Of a stretch of DNA of 61,264 nt, positions 51,008-59,402 are shown piece by piece. The DNA is taken from contig JABIHL010000124.1 in assembly GCA_018649665.1 (NCBI GenBank), forward strand, positions 1-61,264, in the 5' to 3' direction. Below the pieces are notes generated by a model. The model was given only the letters and a program-made list of their open reading frames with translations. It searched no databases and was not told the origin of the DNA. This stretch comes from Chloroflexota bacterium (GTDB lineage: Bacteria > Chloroflexota > Dehalococcoidia > Lucifugimonadales > Lucifugimonadaceae). Within the stretch, counting starts at the first letter, position 1, and the number at the start of each line of letters is the position of its first letter. The translations under genes were made by a program, and so were the position numbers.

Positions 51008-51472
51008 ATGCCCGGACTTCCTAAAAGCTGGATAGATCGAAGACGACGCAAGCTGCGTAGGGTTCAACGCGACGCTTTAGCTCGTATAGGTTTGTCCACT
51101 GCGGGCGCACCTGCGGTTGGCGCAACGACGATGTGTATTGCCTATATGTGTCCGTGGGCTCACTCTTGCAGCGCAGCGACGCCTCGCCCTGCTTTGGTGG
51201 GTGAACGAGATTGCCTAAGGAAATTCCCTGAAGACCATCGACCTGATTCGGGATTGTCAGACGCCGCACTGGATAATCTGGCGAAACAGCGAGAAGACGG
51301 TATTCGACTCGAAAGCGTGACTGTTGGTGTTTTGGACGAATTCAGGCCAACCGGACCAACGCCTTCGATGAATCAAAAACGACCCGCACGTCCGATTTAC
51401 GACGCGGGCGTCAAGGGCAAGCCGTTTCTGCCTACGTTCGATCAAGTCAGCCACGTTAGGCGTGATTCTTAG
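51008..51472 (+). CDS. Hypothetical protein
   Basis: A possible 154-residue basic protein I do not recognise. The first 27 residues are Arg-rich (DRRRRKLRRVQRDALARIG). A CIAYMCPWAHSC segment around residue 43 has three cysteines and a histidine that could bind metal. The C-terminal half is polar and Pro-rich. No convincing ribosome-binding site precedes ATG 51008. It overlaps the CoA-transferase stop by 4 bp tail to tail. A shorter antisense frame covers the first half, and neither can be proven coding. Confidence 0.35.
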   Translation: MPGLPKSWIDRRRRKLRRVQRDALARIGLSTAGAPAVGATTMCIAYMCPWAHSCSAATPRPALVGERDCLRKFPEDHRPDSGLSDAALDNLAKQREDGIRLESVTVGVLDEFRPTGPTPSMNQKRPARPIYDAGVKGKPFLPTFDQVSHVRRDS

Positions 51473-52731
51473 GCGTCTAGTTCGGCGATCTCGCCTGAAC
51501 TTAGTCCAAGGTCTGTAAGAATTTCACCTGTGTGCTCGCCAAGCGCCGGAGATGACTTCAGTTCTGGCATGCCGCCACCAAACGTGAGAATTGGGCCTGA
51601 TGTTCGGATTTTGTGGCCTGTGTGATGATCGACCTCGATTACGTAGTCGTTCGCGAGTACCTGCTCATCGTCGACCATCTCTTCGATGAATCGAAGCGGC
51701 TCACATGGAATATCGTGTGAACGAAGCTCTTTGAACCAGTGATCGGTCGATTTACTGGCGAATGTATCTTCGAATTTAGAGACAAGCTCGTGTCCGATCC
51801 GAGTAGCCTCTGGCGTAGTGTCGTCGTAGCTTGGATCGGTCACCCGGGGGTCTTTGAGACCGAACACATCGAGCAATCTAGCGCGGGCGTGAACAGCGAG
51901 CGTGCCAAGTGCGAGTCCGCCATCGAGCGTTTTGTACGCCCGGTAGTAGCATCGGTAGATCAGCGGTCGAACTGCTATCTGGTAGCTATCTTGAATTTCC
52001 TCGTAACTGGCGCCTTGTTCGATTAGCCCGGGGCGAGTTTGTTCGAACCACGTTTTTGCCGGTGCTGGAATGCCTTCGACATCGGCAATCCGTAGGCTCT
52101 GCATGGCAATAGCGTTCGCCAGCAGGCTCGTAGATACAAGCTGCCCTTTGCCGGTTTTTCCTCGGCCAATGATGCCCGCGAGTATTCCGTTCGCCGCTGC
52201 GTAGCCGGTTGAGAAATCGATGTACGAGGAAGACCAAACGACTTCTGGTTGTCCGTTTTTGGTTATTTTGCCTTCGCTCGCAACCGCTCCGGTATAGCCC
52301 TGAACGATCAAATCAAAGCCAGGCATGTCTGCCATGTGCCCTTTCGAGCCGTATGCGGTGATATCTACGTAGACAAGTTGAGGGTTGATCTTCGAAACGG
52401 ATGCGTAATCGATACCGAGTTTGACGGCGGTATCGAGTCGATTATTGGAAATGATGCCGTCTGCTGATTCGATCAGCTTCCGGAGGGCGGCTTGAGCAGA
52501 TTTCAGTTTTAGATCAAGGCAAATGCTTCGTACGCCTCGGTTTAGCGGAACGAACACTCGGCTTTCGTTCTGGGCAAAAGAACTGGCATGTCGCCACGGA
52601 TCACCGTTTGGTGGCTCGATTTTGATCACATCGGCACCCATGTCGGAAAGTAGTTGTCCGCCCCACGGGCCGGCAACAAAACTGCCGAACTCGAGAACTC
52701 TTATGCCCTCTAGAGGACCTGCCATCGACAT
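51469..52731 (-). CDS. CoA-transferase family III (CaiB/BaiF)
   Basis: A class III CoA-transferase, about 420 residues, that moves CoA between carboxylic acids such as formate, oxalate, carnitine or succinate derivatives. LEGIRVLEFGSFVAGPWGGQ and GADVIKIEPPNGDPWR are the N-terminal signature. The aspartate in MPGFDLIVQGYTG forms the acyl anhydride. The frame opens at 52776, but ATG 52731 (MSMAGPLEG) fits the family start. The C-terminal half is shorter and divergent in the helical region. It is convergent with the hypothetical gene and apart from other catabolic genes. Confidence 0.88.
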   Translation of the reverse strand: MSMAGPLEGIRVLEFGSFVAGPWGGQLLSDMGADVIKIEPPNGDPWRHASSFAQNESRVFVPLNRGVRSICLDLKLKSAQAALRKLIESADGIISNNRLDTAVKLGIDYASVSKINPQLVYVDITAYGSKGHMADMPGFDLIVQGYTGAVASEGKITKNGQPEVVWSSSYIDFSTGYAAANGILAGIIGRGKTGKGQLVSTSLLANAIAMQSLRIADVEGIPAPAKTWFEQTRPGLIEQGASYEEIQDSYQIAVRPLIYRCYYRAYKTLDGGLALGTLAVHARARLLDVFGLKDPRVTDPSYDDTTPEATRIGHELVSKFEDTFASKSTDHWFKELRSHDIPCEPLRFIEEMVDDEQVLANDYVIEVDHHTGHKIRTSGPILTFGGGMPELKSSPALGEHTGEILTDLGLSSGEIAELDA

Positions 52732-52838
52732 ACGATTTCCTGTCTGCTGTGTTCCGTGTCCGCGCTCGCAGCTCATATGAACACATGCGGCAGATGTTAT
52801 CGCCGTTCACGCCGCAATGTTGGATGAATATGTCCGAA

Positions 52839-52875
52839 AATCAAAAACGCCCGGCGTTGTGACACGTCGAGCGTT
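52839..52875 (-). terminator. Rho-independent terminator after the UspA gene
   Basis: On the minus strand, AACGCTCGACG pairs with CGCCGGGCGTT (one mismatch, one G-T) over an 8-base loop, followed by TTTGATTTT. It lies 24 bp after the stop of the tandem UspA gene, between it and the CoA-transferase start. Confidence 0.75.
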
Positions 52876-52898
52876 ATTTATCGGTCTTCCCGTAGTGG

Positions 52899-53864
52899 TC
52901 AGCCTGTCTTGGGAGGAATAACAAGAACTGGACGGCGGGCGGATCGAATTACCTTGTCGGCGACGCTACCTACGACCCATCGTTTTAGGCCACCGGATCC
53001 GTGAGACCCCATAACCACGATGCTGTTTTCGGTTTCAGACGCTTCGTCAACAATCTGTTGAGACGGGCTGCCTGTTCTGATACTTGCGCTCGCATTCAGA
53101 CCGGCGGCTTTCGCCTCTTGGACAAATTTATTTAGGTATTCAGAAACTTCGACTTTTTGAGCGTCGATACCGAAGTCGCCGGCGTAATCTCCGCCGCCGT
53201 ATTCGATTCCGGCAATACCTACGCCGAAGAATGGGAGCCGTAGTACCTCGGCGAAGACAATCTCGGCGTTCGATGCTTTTGCTATCTCGACGGCAGGTTC
53301 GATCGCTGTTTCTGATAGAGATGACCCATCGAGCGGAACGATCACGCGGTGTGGTCCCCCGCTGGCGTTTTCAAAGTCGTTTAGTTCGCCAGGATAGAGC
53401 GTGAAAATTGGAATGGACGTTGAGTGGAGGACTCGATCAGTAACGCTGCCCAGAACACCTCTTGCCAGTGCTGATTCTCGCTGGGTTGCCATCGCTATTA
53501 CGTCGACATTTAGATTGTGAGCTTCTGAGACGATAACTTCCGCGGGTGATCCGGCTCCAACACTAATGCTGGTAGAAACACCCTCTAGATGAATCCGGTC
53601 AGCCTCAGCCTGTAGGTCATTTGTTGCCTGAGTGAGGGCATCATCGATCACATCGGCAGGGGTGCGTATGACCTGAGTCGACCCGTCTTCGGAATTTTGA
53701 TTCAGATCTCTAGTTGTCGCTTTGAGAATCTCAATTTCTTCCGGGTCTATCACCGAAAGCAGAATTATTTCTGCCTTCAGAGCGCCCGCCAACCCTGTAG
53801 CCCAGCCCACGATCTTACGAGAATGTTCTGAGCCATCGAGAGGAACAAGTATTTTCTTGAACAT
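52899..53864 (-). CDS. Tandem universal stress protein (UspA x2)
   Basis: A 321-residue protein of two Usp domains (about 1-145 and 160-318). Both open with I-x-V-P-L-D-G-S (ILVPLDGSEHS and VIVPLDGSSLS). The second has the full ATP-binding motif GSHGSGGLKRWVVGSVADKV. The first is altered at that place (ATQRESALARGVLGSVTDRV), so perhaps only one domain binds ATP. Usp proteins support survival under stress and energy limitation. It ends at a clear terminator. Confidence 0.9.
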   Translation of the reverse strand: MFKKILVPLDGSEHSRKIVGWATGLAGALKAEIILLSVIDPEEIEILKATTRDLNQNSEDGSTQVIRTPADVIDDALTQATNDLQAEADRIHLEGVSTSISVGAGSPAEVIVSEAHNLNVDVIAMATQRESALARGVLGSVTDRVLHSTSIPIFTLYPGELNDFENASGGPHRVIVPLDGSSLSETAIEPAVEIAKASNAEIVFAEVLRLPFFGVGIAGIEYGGGDYAGDFGIDAQKVEVSEYLNKFVQEAKAAGLNASASIRTGSPSQQIVDEASETENSIVVMGSHGSGGLKRWVVGSVADKVIRSARRPVLVIPPKTG

Positions 53865-54055
53865 TAATAATTACCGCCCCGAATTGGTCAGGGGTTCTCC
53901 CATTGATAGCGTCCACGAAACAACAGTAGACGGAACTGTGTGAACTACATGTGAGCACTTTTGGTCGATATCGGTTCATCGGATGATGAAAAAGTGAGGC
54001 TATACGACACTCAAACTACGATACACAGCAAAAAGATTGCTCTTTAAGGACACTC

Positions 54056-54271
54056 ATGACACTTTGCTGGTTCTCAAAGAGAGTGTGCGAAGAGCGCGGA
54101 TTGGCCGGACACACCACCCATGCATCCGGCCCAGTGGAAGAAGAGTCTTGCGATTACAGAGAATGCAAAACCTTCGAAGATTCCAGTCCTTGTGCTTCCC
54201 AGCGATCTTTCCGAGAAAAAATCGCTGAACTGGGACGGATGATGTTCGGTCGTTTTTGTTTGGTTACTTGA
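54056..54271 (+). CDS. Small cysteine-containing protein
   Basis: A 71-residue ORF that I do not recognise. It has a strong ribosome-binding site (AAGGA at 54046-54050, 5 bp before the ATG), which argues for translation. Six cysteines are spread over the chain (MTLCW, RVCEE, ESCDYREC, SPCAS, RFCLV), together with two histidines. A redox or metal role is possible but unproven. It converges on the cytochrome oxidase subunit III gene and overlaps its 3' end by 8 bp. Confidence 0.5.
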   Translation: MTLCWFSKRVCEERGLAGHTTHASGPVEEESCDYRECKTFEDSSPCASQRSFREKIAELGRMMFGRFCLVT

Positions 54272-54872
54272 GCAAATACAGCGTTGGGTAGATGAATACC
54301 CATGCTACATCGACGAAGTGCCACCACTTGACCGCACCTTCCACTGCAAACTGATTGTCGCCGATTTCGGTGGTATTCCGAATCCGGAAGAACACGAACC
54401 CGAGCGTTAAAACACCAGTTAGAACATGGGTGACATGCACACCAGTAAGTGTGAAAAGTACTGTGCCAAATGCAGTAGATGGCGGGAAGTGCTTGAAGGC
54501 TTCATGCCATTCGTAGCCGACTCCAAACACGAAAAGGATTCCCATACCTATCGTTGCGAGCAGCATGCGTTTCGCACCGGCGATATCGCCATGTTCAAAC
54601 GCCGCTTCGGCTTTGAATGCTGAAAGACTACTTAGCAGCAACAGAATGGTGAGACCCAAACCAAGAACTTGGTCGACGTGTTCGGGCGTGCTTGTGCCAA
54701 CGACGAAGAACCTCGATGACAACAATGCAATGAAGAACGAAGCATCGGAAACGAGAAACAGCCACAAACCAAGCCGATTGATATCGAGTGAACTGAACCG
54801 ATGATTTACGTACTGAGGTACATGTTGAGACACAGGTTTAGTCCTCTTCCCCGTCTGCTTCAGGGTCGTCAC
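54264..54872 (-). CDS. ctaE: Cytochrome c oxidase subunit III
   Basis: A 202-residue membrane protein with five hydrophobic helices and the subunit III pattern (LGLWLFLVSDASFFIALLSS, THVLTGVLTLGF, VKWWHFVDVAWVFIYPTLYL near the end). It stabilises the catalytic core of the aa3-type oxidase in the inner membrane. It is last in the order II - I - IV - III, and its start overlaps the subunit IV gene by 35 bp. Confidence 0.93.
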   Translation of the reverse strand: MTTLKQTGKRTKPVSQHVPQYVNHRFSSLDINRLGLWLFLVSDASFFIALLSSRFFVVGTSTPEHVDQVLGLGLTILLLLSSLSAFKAEAAFEHGDIAGAKRMLLATIGMGILFVFGVGYEWHEAFKHFPPSTAFGTVLFTLTGVHVTHVLTGVLTLGFVFFRIRNTTEIGDNQFAVEGAVKWWHFVDVAWVFIYPTLYLLK

Positions 54873-55113
54873 TTATGATTCCGTCCCATAATTCCGATAT
54901 GTGGCCCCACAGCTGACCAAAGTGCATGAAGTACTGAATGATCAGCCACGCTTTCACTAACGCTGTGACCAATAGGAGCGCGAATAGGAGCGTTTTATCG
55001 TCGATAGCGATCGCTACAAGGAATTCAGCAATGGTCATCACGGCAAGTGCGCCGATCACGATCCACCCTGTTTTTAGTGTTTCTTGAAGTGTTTTATGCA
55101 TCTGATTAGTCAC
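54838..55113 (-). CDS. ctaF: Cytochrome c oxidase subunit IV (prokaryotic COX4 family)
   Basis: A 91-residue protein with three hydrophobic helices and an acidic tail (DDPEADGEED). The middle part, LFALLLVTALVKAWLIIQYF followed by MHFGQLW, is the hallmark of prokaryotic COX4/CyoD-type subunit IV. It assists oxidase assembly or stability. It overlaps subunit I by 8 bp and subunit III by 35 bp, so translation is coupled. Confidence 0.88.
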   Translation of the reverse strand: MTNQMHKTLQETLKTGWIVIGALAVMTIAEFLVAIAIDDKTLLFALLLVTALVKAWLIIQYFMHFGQLWGHISELWDGIISDDPEADGEED

Positions 55114-56965
55114 CCTCAGCCGGTGCTACGTGATGGCCTGGTCCCGACGGTGATCGCTTGCCGAACACCGCGTGAACAACATCGTCATCACCATAGCCGT
55201 ATGGATCGCCAGTCACGATTGGGAACTCGTCAAAGTTTTCCAACGGTGGAGGCGAAGTTGTTTGCCATTCGAGCGTCTTTGCGTCCCAAGGATTATCGGG
55301 AGCTTTTGGCCCACGAATCCATGAGTTGAGCATGTTGTAAATCCAAGGCAGGAACGAAAGCGCAAGTCCGAACGCCGCGATAGACGTTACGAGGTTCATA
55401 AACTCGAATTCAGGCGGATACTCGGCAACACGTCGGTTCATTCCGACAGTTCCCGGTATGAACATTGCCAAGAACGTGATGTTGTACATGATGAACATCA
55501 GACCGAAGTGAATTCGGCCCAATTTTTCGCTGTACATGCGCCCAGTGATTTTGGGATACCAGTAGTAACCGGCAGCGAATGCGCCGAATATCTCTCCACC
55601 CATGATTGTGTAGTGGAAGTGGGCAACTACGAAGTACGTGTCCTGAAGCGCTATGTCGGTAGCAACGTCTGCCAGGAAAATTCCTGTCAGACCTCCTATG
55701 GAGAAGTTGAAGACCATCCCTAATGCGAACATCAATGGCACTTTGAGCCGTAACTTGCTTCTCCACAATGTTCCTAACGCCGATAGGAAGACGATTCCAG
55801 TTGGGATCGAAATCAATTCGGTAAGGATCATGAACGGTCCGTGCAGGCTTTCGCCCATGCCACTCGTAAACAAGTGGTGTGCCCAAACCAAGAAGCTCAA
55901 CGTCACGATTAGCGCAAACGCCCAAACAACCCATCGATAAGCGAATATCGGTTTTCTCGCAAAATGGCTAATGACTTCTAGCTCAGCACCGAACGCAGGC
56001 AGAATCATGATGTAAACCGCCGGGTGCGAGTAGAACCAGAAAACGTGCTCGTACAGCAGTGCATTTCCACCGGGAGGCGAGAAGAACACCATGTTGAAGA
56101 TGCGTTCGAAGATAATCATCAGCAGGCCGTAGGCGATCCACTGAGTGGCAGTCAACGCGATTACTGAAGCTGCCAGTACGGACCACGCGAAGATCGGAAG
56201 TCGACCCCACGTCATGCCGGGTGCTCTTTGGGTGATGATCGTTGCTATGAGGTTCATTCCACCAAGAATCGAAGAGATTCCGAATGTTAAGAACGCCAAT
56301 TCAAATAACAAACCACCCATTGGGGTCTGCGTTGCAAGTGGTGGGTATGCAGTCCAGCCGGTGTCGAAACCACCGAATAACGGCGATAGAAGTAGTAGAA
56401 CTACAACTGGTGGTACAACCCAAAAACTAAGAGCATTGATTCGGGGGAATGCAACGTCTTCAGCACCTATGATGAGCGGTAGAACGTAGTTCGAAAATCC
56501 ACCCATCATTATGGCTACTGCAACTGCGACCATCATGATGCCGTGAAGGCTCATCGTGGTGTTGTAGCCGTTCTTCGTAAGGATGTTCTGACCAGCGTCG
56601 GCGAGCTCTGTCCTGATGAGCATGGCGAGTACGCCAGCAAGTAGGAATACAACTGCAAGTGCGACGATGTACTGGATACCGATTACTTTGTGATCAGTAT
56701 TAAATCTAAAGTAGCGACTCCAATTTCCTGTTGGATCGCTGTCGGTAGGTTTGCCGAACCAACCACGCCCCCATGACTTCCACATACCAACGCCCATGAG
56801 CCAGCCAATAACGGCGAATACGTACCCGAGCACGACCATCGGCTCTGTAGCTGGTTCACCGGTCATGCTTGTGATGCCGAGCGAAATGCCCCCACCAATA
56901 GCAAAACCAATTGCGGCGTATATAACGCCTCTAAGTAACGGTCCTAGCGGCATAAGAGATGCCAT
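55106..56965 (-). CDS. ctaD: Cytochrome c oxidase subunit I, type A2
   Basis: The 619-residue catalytic subunit that reduces oxygen at heme a3-CuB and pumps protons. Two extra N-terminal helices (about 8-62) precede the 12-helix core. Ligand motifs are MSLHGIMM (low-spin heme), WFYSHPAVY (CuB His and cross-linked Tyr), VWAHHLFTSGM (CuB) and VAHFHYTIMGG (hemes). The helix VI glutamate of type A1 enzymes is absent: HPAVY stands in place of HPEVY, with YS just before it. This YSHPxV pattern defines type A2 heme-copper oxidases. It starts 28 bp after subunit II. Confidence 0.95.
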   Translation of the reverse strand: MASLMPLGPLLRGVIYAAIGFAIGGGISLGITSMTGEPATEPMVVLGYVFAVIGWLMGVGMWKSWGRGWFGKPTDSDPTGNWSRYFRFNTDHKVIGIQYIVALAVVFLLAGVLAMLIRTELADAGQNILTKNGYNTTMSLHGIMMVAVAVAIMMGGFSNYVLPLIIGAEDVAFPRINALSFWVVPPVVVLLLLSPLFGGFDTGWTAYPPLATQTPMGGLLFELAFLTFGISSILGGMNLIATIITQRAPGMTWGRLPIFAWSVLAASVIALTATQWIAYGLLMIIFERIFNMVFFSPPGGNALLYEHVFWFYSHPAVYIMILPAFGAELEVISHFARKPIFAYRWVVWAFALIVTLSFLVWAHHLFTSGMGESLHGPFMILTELISIPTGIVFLSALGTLWRSKLRLKVPLMFALGMVFNFSIGGLTGIFLADVATDIALQDTYFVVAHFHYTIMGGEIFGAFAAGYYWYPKITGRMYSEKLGRIHFGLMFIMYNITFLAMFIPGTVGMNRRVAEYPPEFEFMNLVTSIAAFGLALSFLPWIYNMLNSWIRGPKAPDNPWDAKTLEWQTTSPPPLENFDEFPIVTGDPYGYGDDDVVHAVFGKRSPSGPGHHVAPAEGD

Positions 56966-56993
56966 TTATAAGTCCCCTTGAACTTTTTGACTG

Positions 56994-57725
56994 TTAAGCC
57001 GCTTCATCTGCAATCCACTGTTCGAATTCCGCAGGTTCAACCACCTCGATGCGTGTGAACATCAGAGAATGATCCATTCCACAGAGTTCAGCACACTGAA
57101 CTCTGAAATTGACATCGTCGTTGAAATGACCGATTTCAGTGGTGCTGACGTCCATAGACGTAGTCAGACCGGGAACCGCGTCGATCTTCATTCGGAATGC
57201 TGGAATCCAGAAGGAGTGAACGACATCCTGATCTTCAGCTGTGATGATGAATCGAATTAGTGAATCGTTTGGAAGAACGAGCATGTCGTCCTTCGAGAAC
57301 AGGGAAACGTCTCGCCCTTCGTATTCGTAGATCCACTGCCACCGACGACCAGTAACGTTCACAGTTAAGTCAGGTTCTTGATCGTTTGTGTGTCGCAGTT
57401 CGATAAGACCGGTGTAGCCGGGGTGAACGATTACGACAAGACAGAGAATCGTGGTCCACGCCAACCAGAATCCGACCCATTTTTTGTGAGTGCGGACAGG
57501 CGCAGCGTCTTCAAGATCGCCATCCTTGGCGCGGAACTTGAACACGACGTACCCGAGCAGCGTGACTACCAATGTGAAGATTGGAATTGCCAACACCATG
57601 AGAAGGATGAAGGCTTCATCGATGAATTCGCCCTGCTTCGAGGCAGCATCACCGAATATGTCCATCTGAAGGAAGAAAAGTTCACTAATTATCGTTAGCA
57701 ACACCCATATGGCTGCTGCCGTCAC
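56994..57725 (-). CDS. ctaC: Cytochrome c oxidase subunit II
   Basis: A 243-residue CuA subunit that accepts electrons from cytochrome c. Two membrane helices (about 5-20 and 40-60, with a third hydrophobic stretch near 85-105) anchor it. The CuA cupredoxin domain follows, with HSFWIPAFRMKIDAVPG and the binuclear site CAELCGMDHSLM (two Cys, His, Met). No heme-c domain is fused, so a separate cytochrome c is needed; the lipoprotein cytochrome at 58852 is the obvious candidate. It is the first gene of the oxidase operon. Confidence 0.94.
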   Translation of the reverse strand: MTAAAIWVLLTIISELFFLQMDIFGDAASKQGEFIDEAFILLMVLAIPIFTLVVTLLGYVVFKFRAKDGDLEDAAPVRTHKKWVGFWLAWTTILCLVVIVHPGYTGLIELRHTNDQEPDLTVNVTGRRWQWIYEYEGRDVSLFSKDDMLVLPNDSLIRFIITAEDQDVVHSFWIPAFRMKIDAVPGLTTSMDVSTTEIGHFNDDVNFRVQCAELCGMDHSLMFTRIEVVEPAEFEQWIADEAA

Positions 57726-57882
57726 TGTATCTCTGTTCAGAACAATCTCCCTTTAGTGTTTGCACCAGAACGTGTGTCGAAACGATGCTTCGTTAAAACG
57801 CACGAGACCGAGATTAGCCAGCACGAGAATCCACATATAGGTGCATTCGCACTAGCCGTGTTTGATAGATGGAAATTTGGAA

Positions 57883-58560
57883 TTAGATGAGCCCTGCCCG
57901 AGTTCCCAGTGCAACCGCTTCAAGACGAGATCGACAACCGAGCTTGGTGAGCAATCTGCTGATGTGGTTACGGGCAGTGAGCGGACGAATTTCTAGAATG
58001 TCGGCGATATCGTTTGTGTTCTTTCCTGCTGCCAATAACTTCAACACTTGATCTTCACGGGTAGTGAGTGAAGGAAGGCGATAGGACGACCTGTGAGAGG
58101 AATGTGTCGTTTTGTTCGATAGGGTCGCCGTGCCACCACCAGAAGCAGAGCCGGTTGTAACCTGCTCGACCCGCCGGCGGTCGGTGACATCTCGAAACAA
58201 GTGAATGATCTCGCGTGGGCCATCGCCAGCCGGGCGTAAAACAATGCTCATATTGATTGTCTTGATATCGCCGTTGGTCGTTTTGCACTCAAGATCGAAA
58301 TCCTTGGTGGTTCGACCCTTTCCCGAGTTCGACATAATCGTGCAGCCGCGGTTGCACTCCACTCGCCCAGCATTCCCCCCAGCGCACAGTACGTCGTAGC
58401 ATTTTTTACCGACTACTTGCTCACTTTTGTTTCCGAAAATCTTCTCGGCAGCAGCGTTCCACAGTTTTATCTTGTGGTCTGGACCTACAGTGAACATGCC
58501 ATCGGAAGTGCGTAACTCCGTCGTTATCGAACTCGACGATTCTGTTGGCTTTACAGGCAT
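57883..58560 (-). CDS. PAS-LuxR transcriptional regulator with cysteine cluster
   Basis: A 225-residue regulator. A PAS domain covers about 15-130 and contains a cluster of four cysteines (CYDVLC and VECNRGC) positioned like the ligands or redox cysteines seen in related PAS-LuxR proteins. A linker of Ser, Thr and Gly follows, then a LuxR/GerE helix-turn-helix (about 160-222; LTTREDQVLKLLAAGKNTND then IADIL). It is the only recognisable DNA-binding activator-type regulator among the respiratory genes and sits between the oxidase operon and the divergent cytochrome c gene. Control of those genes by redox or oxygen state is likely but inferred. Confidence 0.85.
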   Translation of the reverse strand: MPVKPTESSSSITTELRTSDGMFTVGPDHKIKLWNAAAEKIFGNKSEQVVGKKCYDVLCAGGNAGRVECNRGCTIMSNSGKGRTTKDFDLECKTTNGDIKTINMSIVLRPAGDGPREIIHLFRDVTDRRRVEQVTTGSASGGGTATLSNKTTHSSHRSSYRLPSLTTREDQVLKLLAAGKNTNDIADILEIRPLTARNHISRLLTKLGCRSRLEAVALGTRAGLI

Positions 58561-58851
58561 ATCGATCTCTCCTCATTCGAAGAGGGGGTAGAGACAAGTA
58601 GAATTGATCTTGCGCCCTCTCAGTTAGTCGACAACCTGAATTGCCGCACGCTTAACCGAGCATATGTCGGTATTGGTGAAAGCCATGTGAGGGATTCGCG
58701 AAATTGGTGCAAAAACACCATCACGGAATTATCATTCCGATTTGTTCATCATCTGGTGAATTTTCACCTATGGTGGGGTGTTGATCGCAGATACTTTTTC
58801 TCGGTGCGTCTTTTTTAGTCGGTTATTTTCAGTCGATCTGAGGCCTAATTC
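58561..58851. promoter_or_regulatory. Divergent regulatory region with GGTG-N6-CACC elements
   Basis: This 291-bp region separates the PAS-LuxR gene (minus) from the cytochrome c gene (plus). It holds two copies of the palindrome GGTG-N6-CACC at 58706-58719 and 58755-58768, with AT-rich centres, 49 bp apart. They are candidate binding sites for a dimeric regulator such as the adjacent LuxR protein. The region close to the cytochrome gene is AT-rich. Confidence 0.45.
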
Positions 58852-59274
58852 GTGTTCAAACGTTCAAAATTGATTGTTCTCTCAGCACTCGCTATTTTCA
58901 CGCTGCTGGCGCTTGTTGCGTGTGTGGAAGCAACTGAAAATCCGTTCGGGACGACCACTCCGGTGCCAACAACCGATTCTTCAGCGCCTGACACGAGCGA
59001 ACCTGTAGCCTCCGGCCCTGATATCGCCAACGGAGAAAGCAAGTTCAAAGGACTTGGGTGTAGCGGTTGCCACAGAACCGACTCGGGTAAGTTGGTGGGG
59101 CCTGGTCTTGCCGGAATCGGTGCACAAGGTGACGACGCCATTCGGGCGTCGATTATCGATCCGTCGGCAGTAATCACCGAAGGCTTCAACGATTTGATGC
59201 CGAAGACCTTTGGCGACATGCTGAAGGATTCTGAGCTGGATGATCTGATCGCCTACCTGAACACGCTGAACTAA
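58852..59274 (+). CDS. Lipoprotein monoheme cytochrome c
   Basis: A 140-residue c-type cytochrome attached to the membrane by a lipid anchor. A signal peptide with lipobox LVAC lies near residue 24, followed by a Pro/Thr/Ser linker. The heme motif is CSGCH (near residue 70), and the axial methionine is in NDLMPKTFGDM. GTG is the start. It lies beside the oxidase operon and the PAS-LuxR gene and probably donates electrons to the CuA centre of subunit II, which has no heme domain of its own. Confidence 0.9.
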   Translation: MFKRSKLIVLSALAIFTLLALVACVEATENPFGTTTPVPTTDSSAPDTSEPVASGPDIANGESKFKGLGCSGCHRTDSGKLVGPGLAGIGAQGDDAIRASIIDPSAVITEGFNDLMPKTFGDMLKDSELDDLIAYLNTLN

Positions 59275-59402
59275 CTGGGCGATGTTTCGGGCAGGGTTGA
59301 TCTATGACTGATTCACCTTGCCGGTTGCGGTTTGATGGTGATCCCTCCACTACGACGAGAAGAGGGGTGCTTCGTTCACGCGGTCGTCGGCAAGCGGTTT
59401 AC

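Noticed and set aside
51021-51269. Antisense ORF opposite the hypothetical gene at 51008
   Set aside because: No better coding evidence than the plus-strand frame; neither resembles a family.
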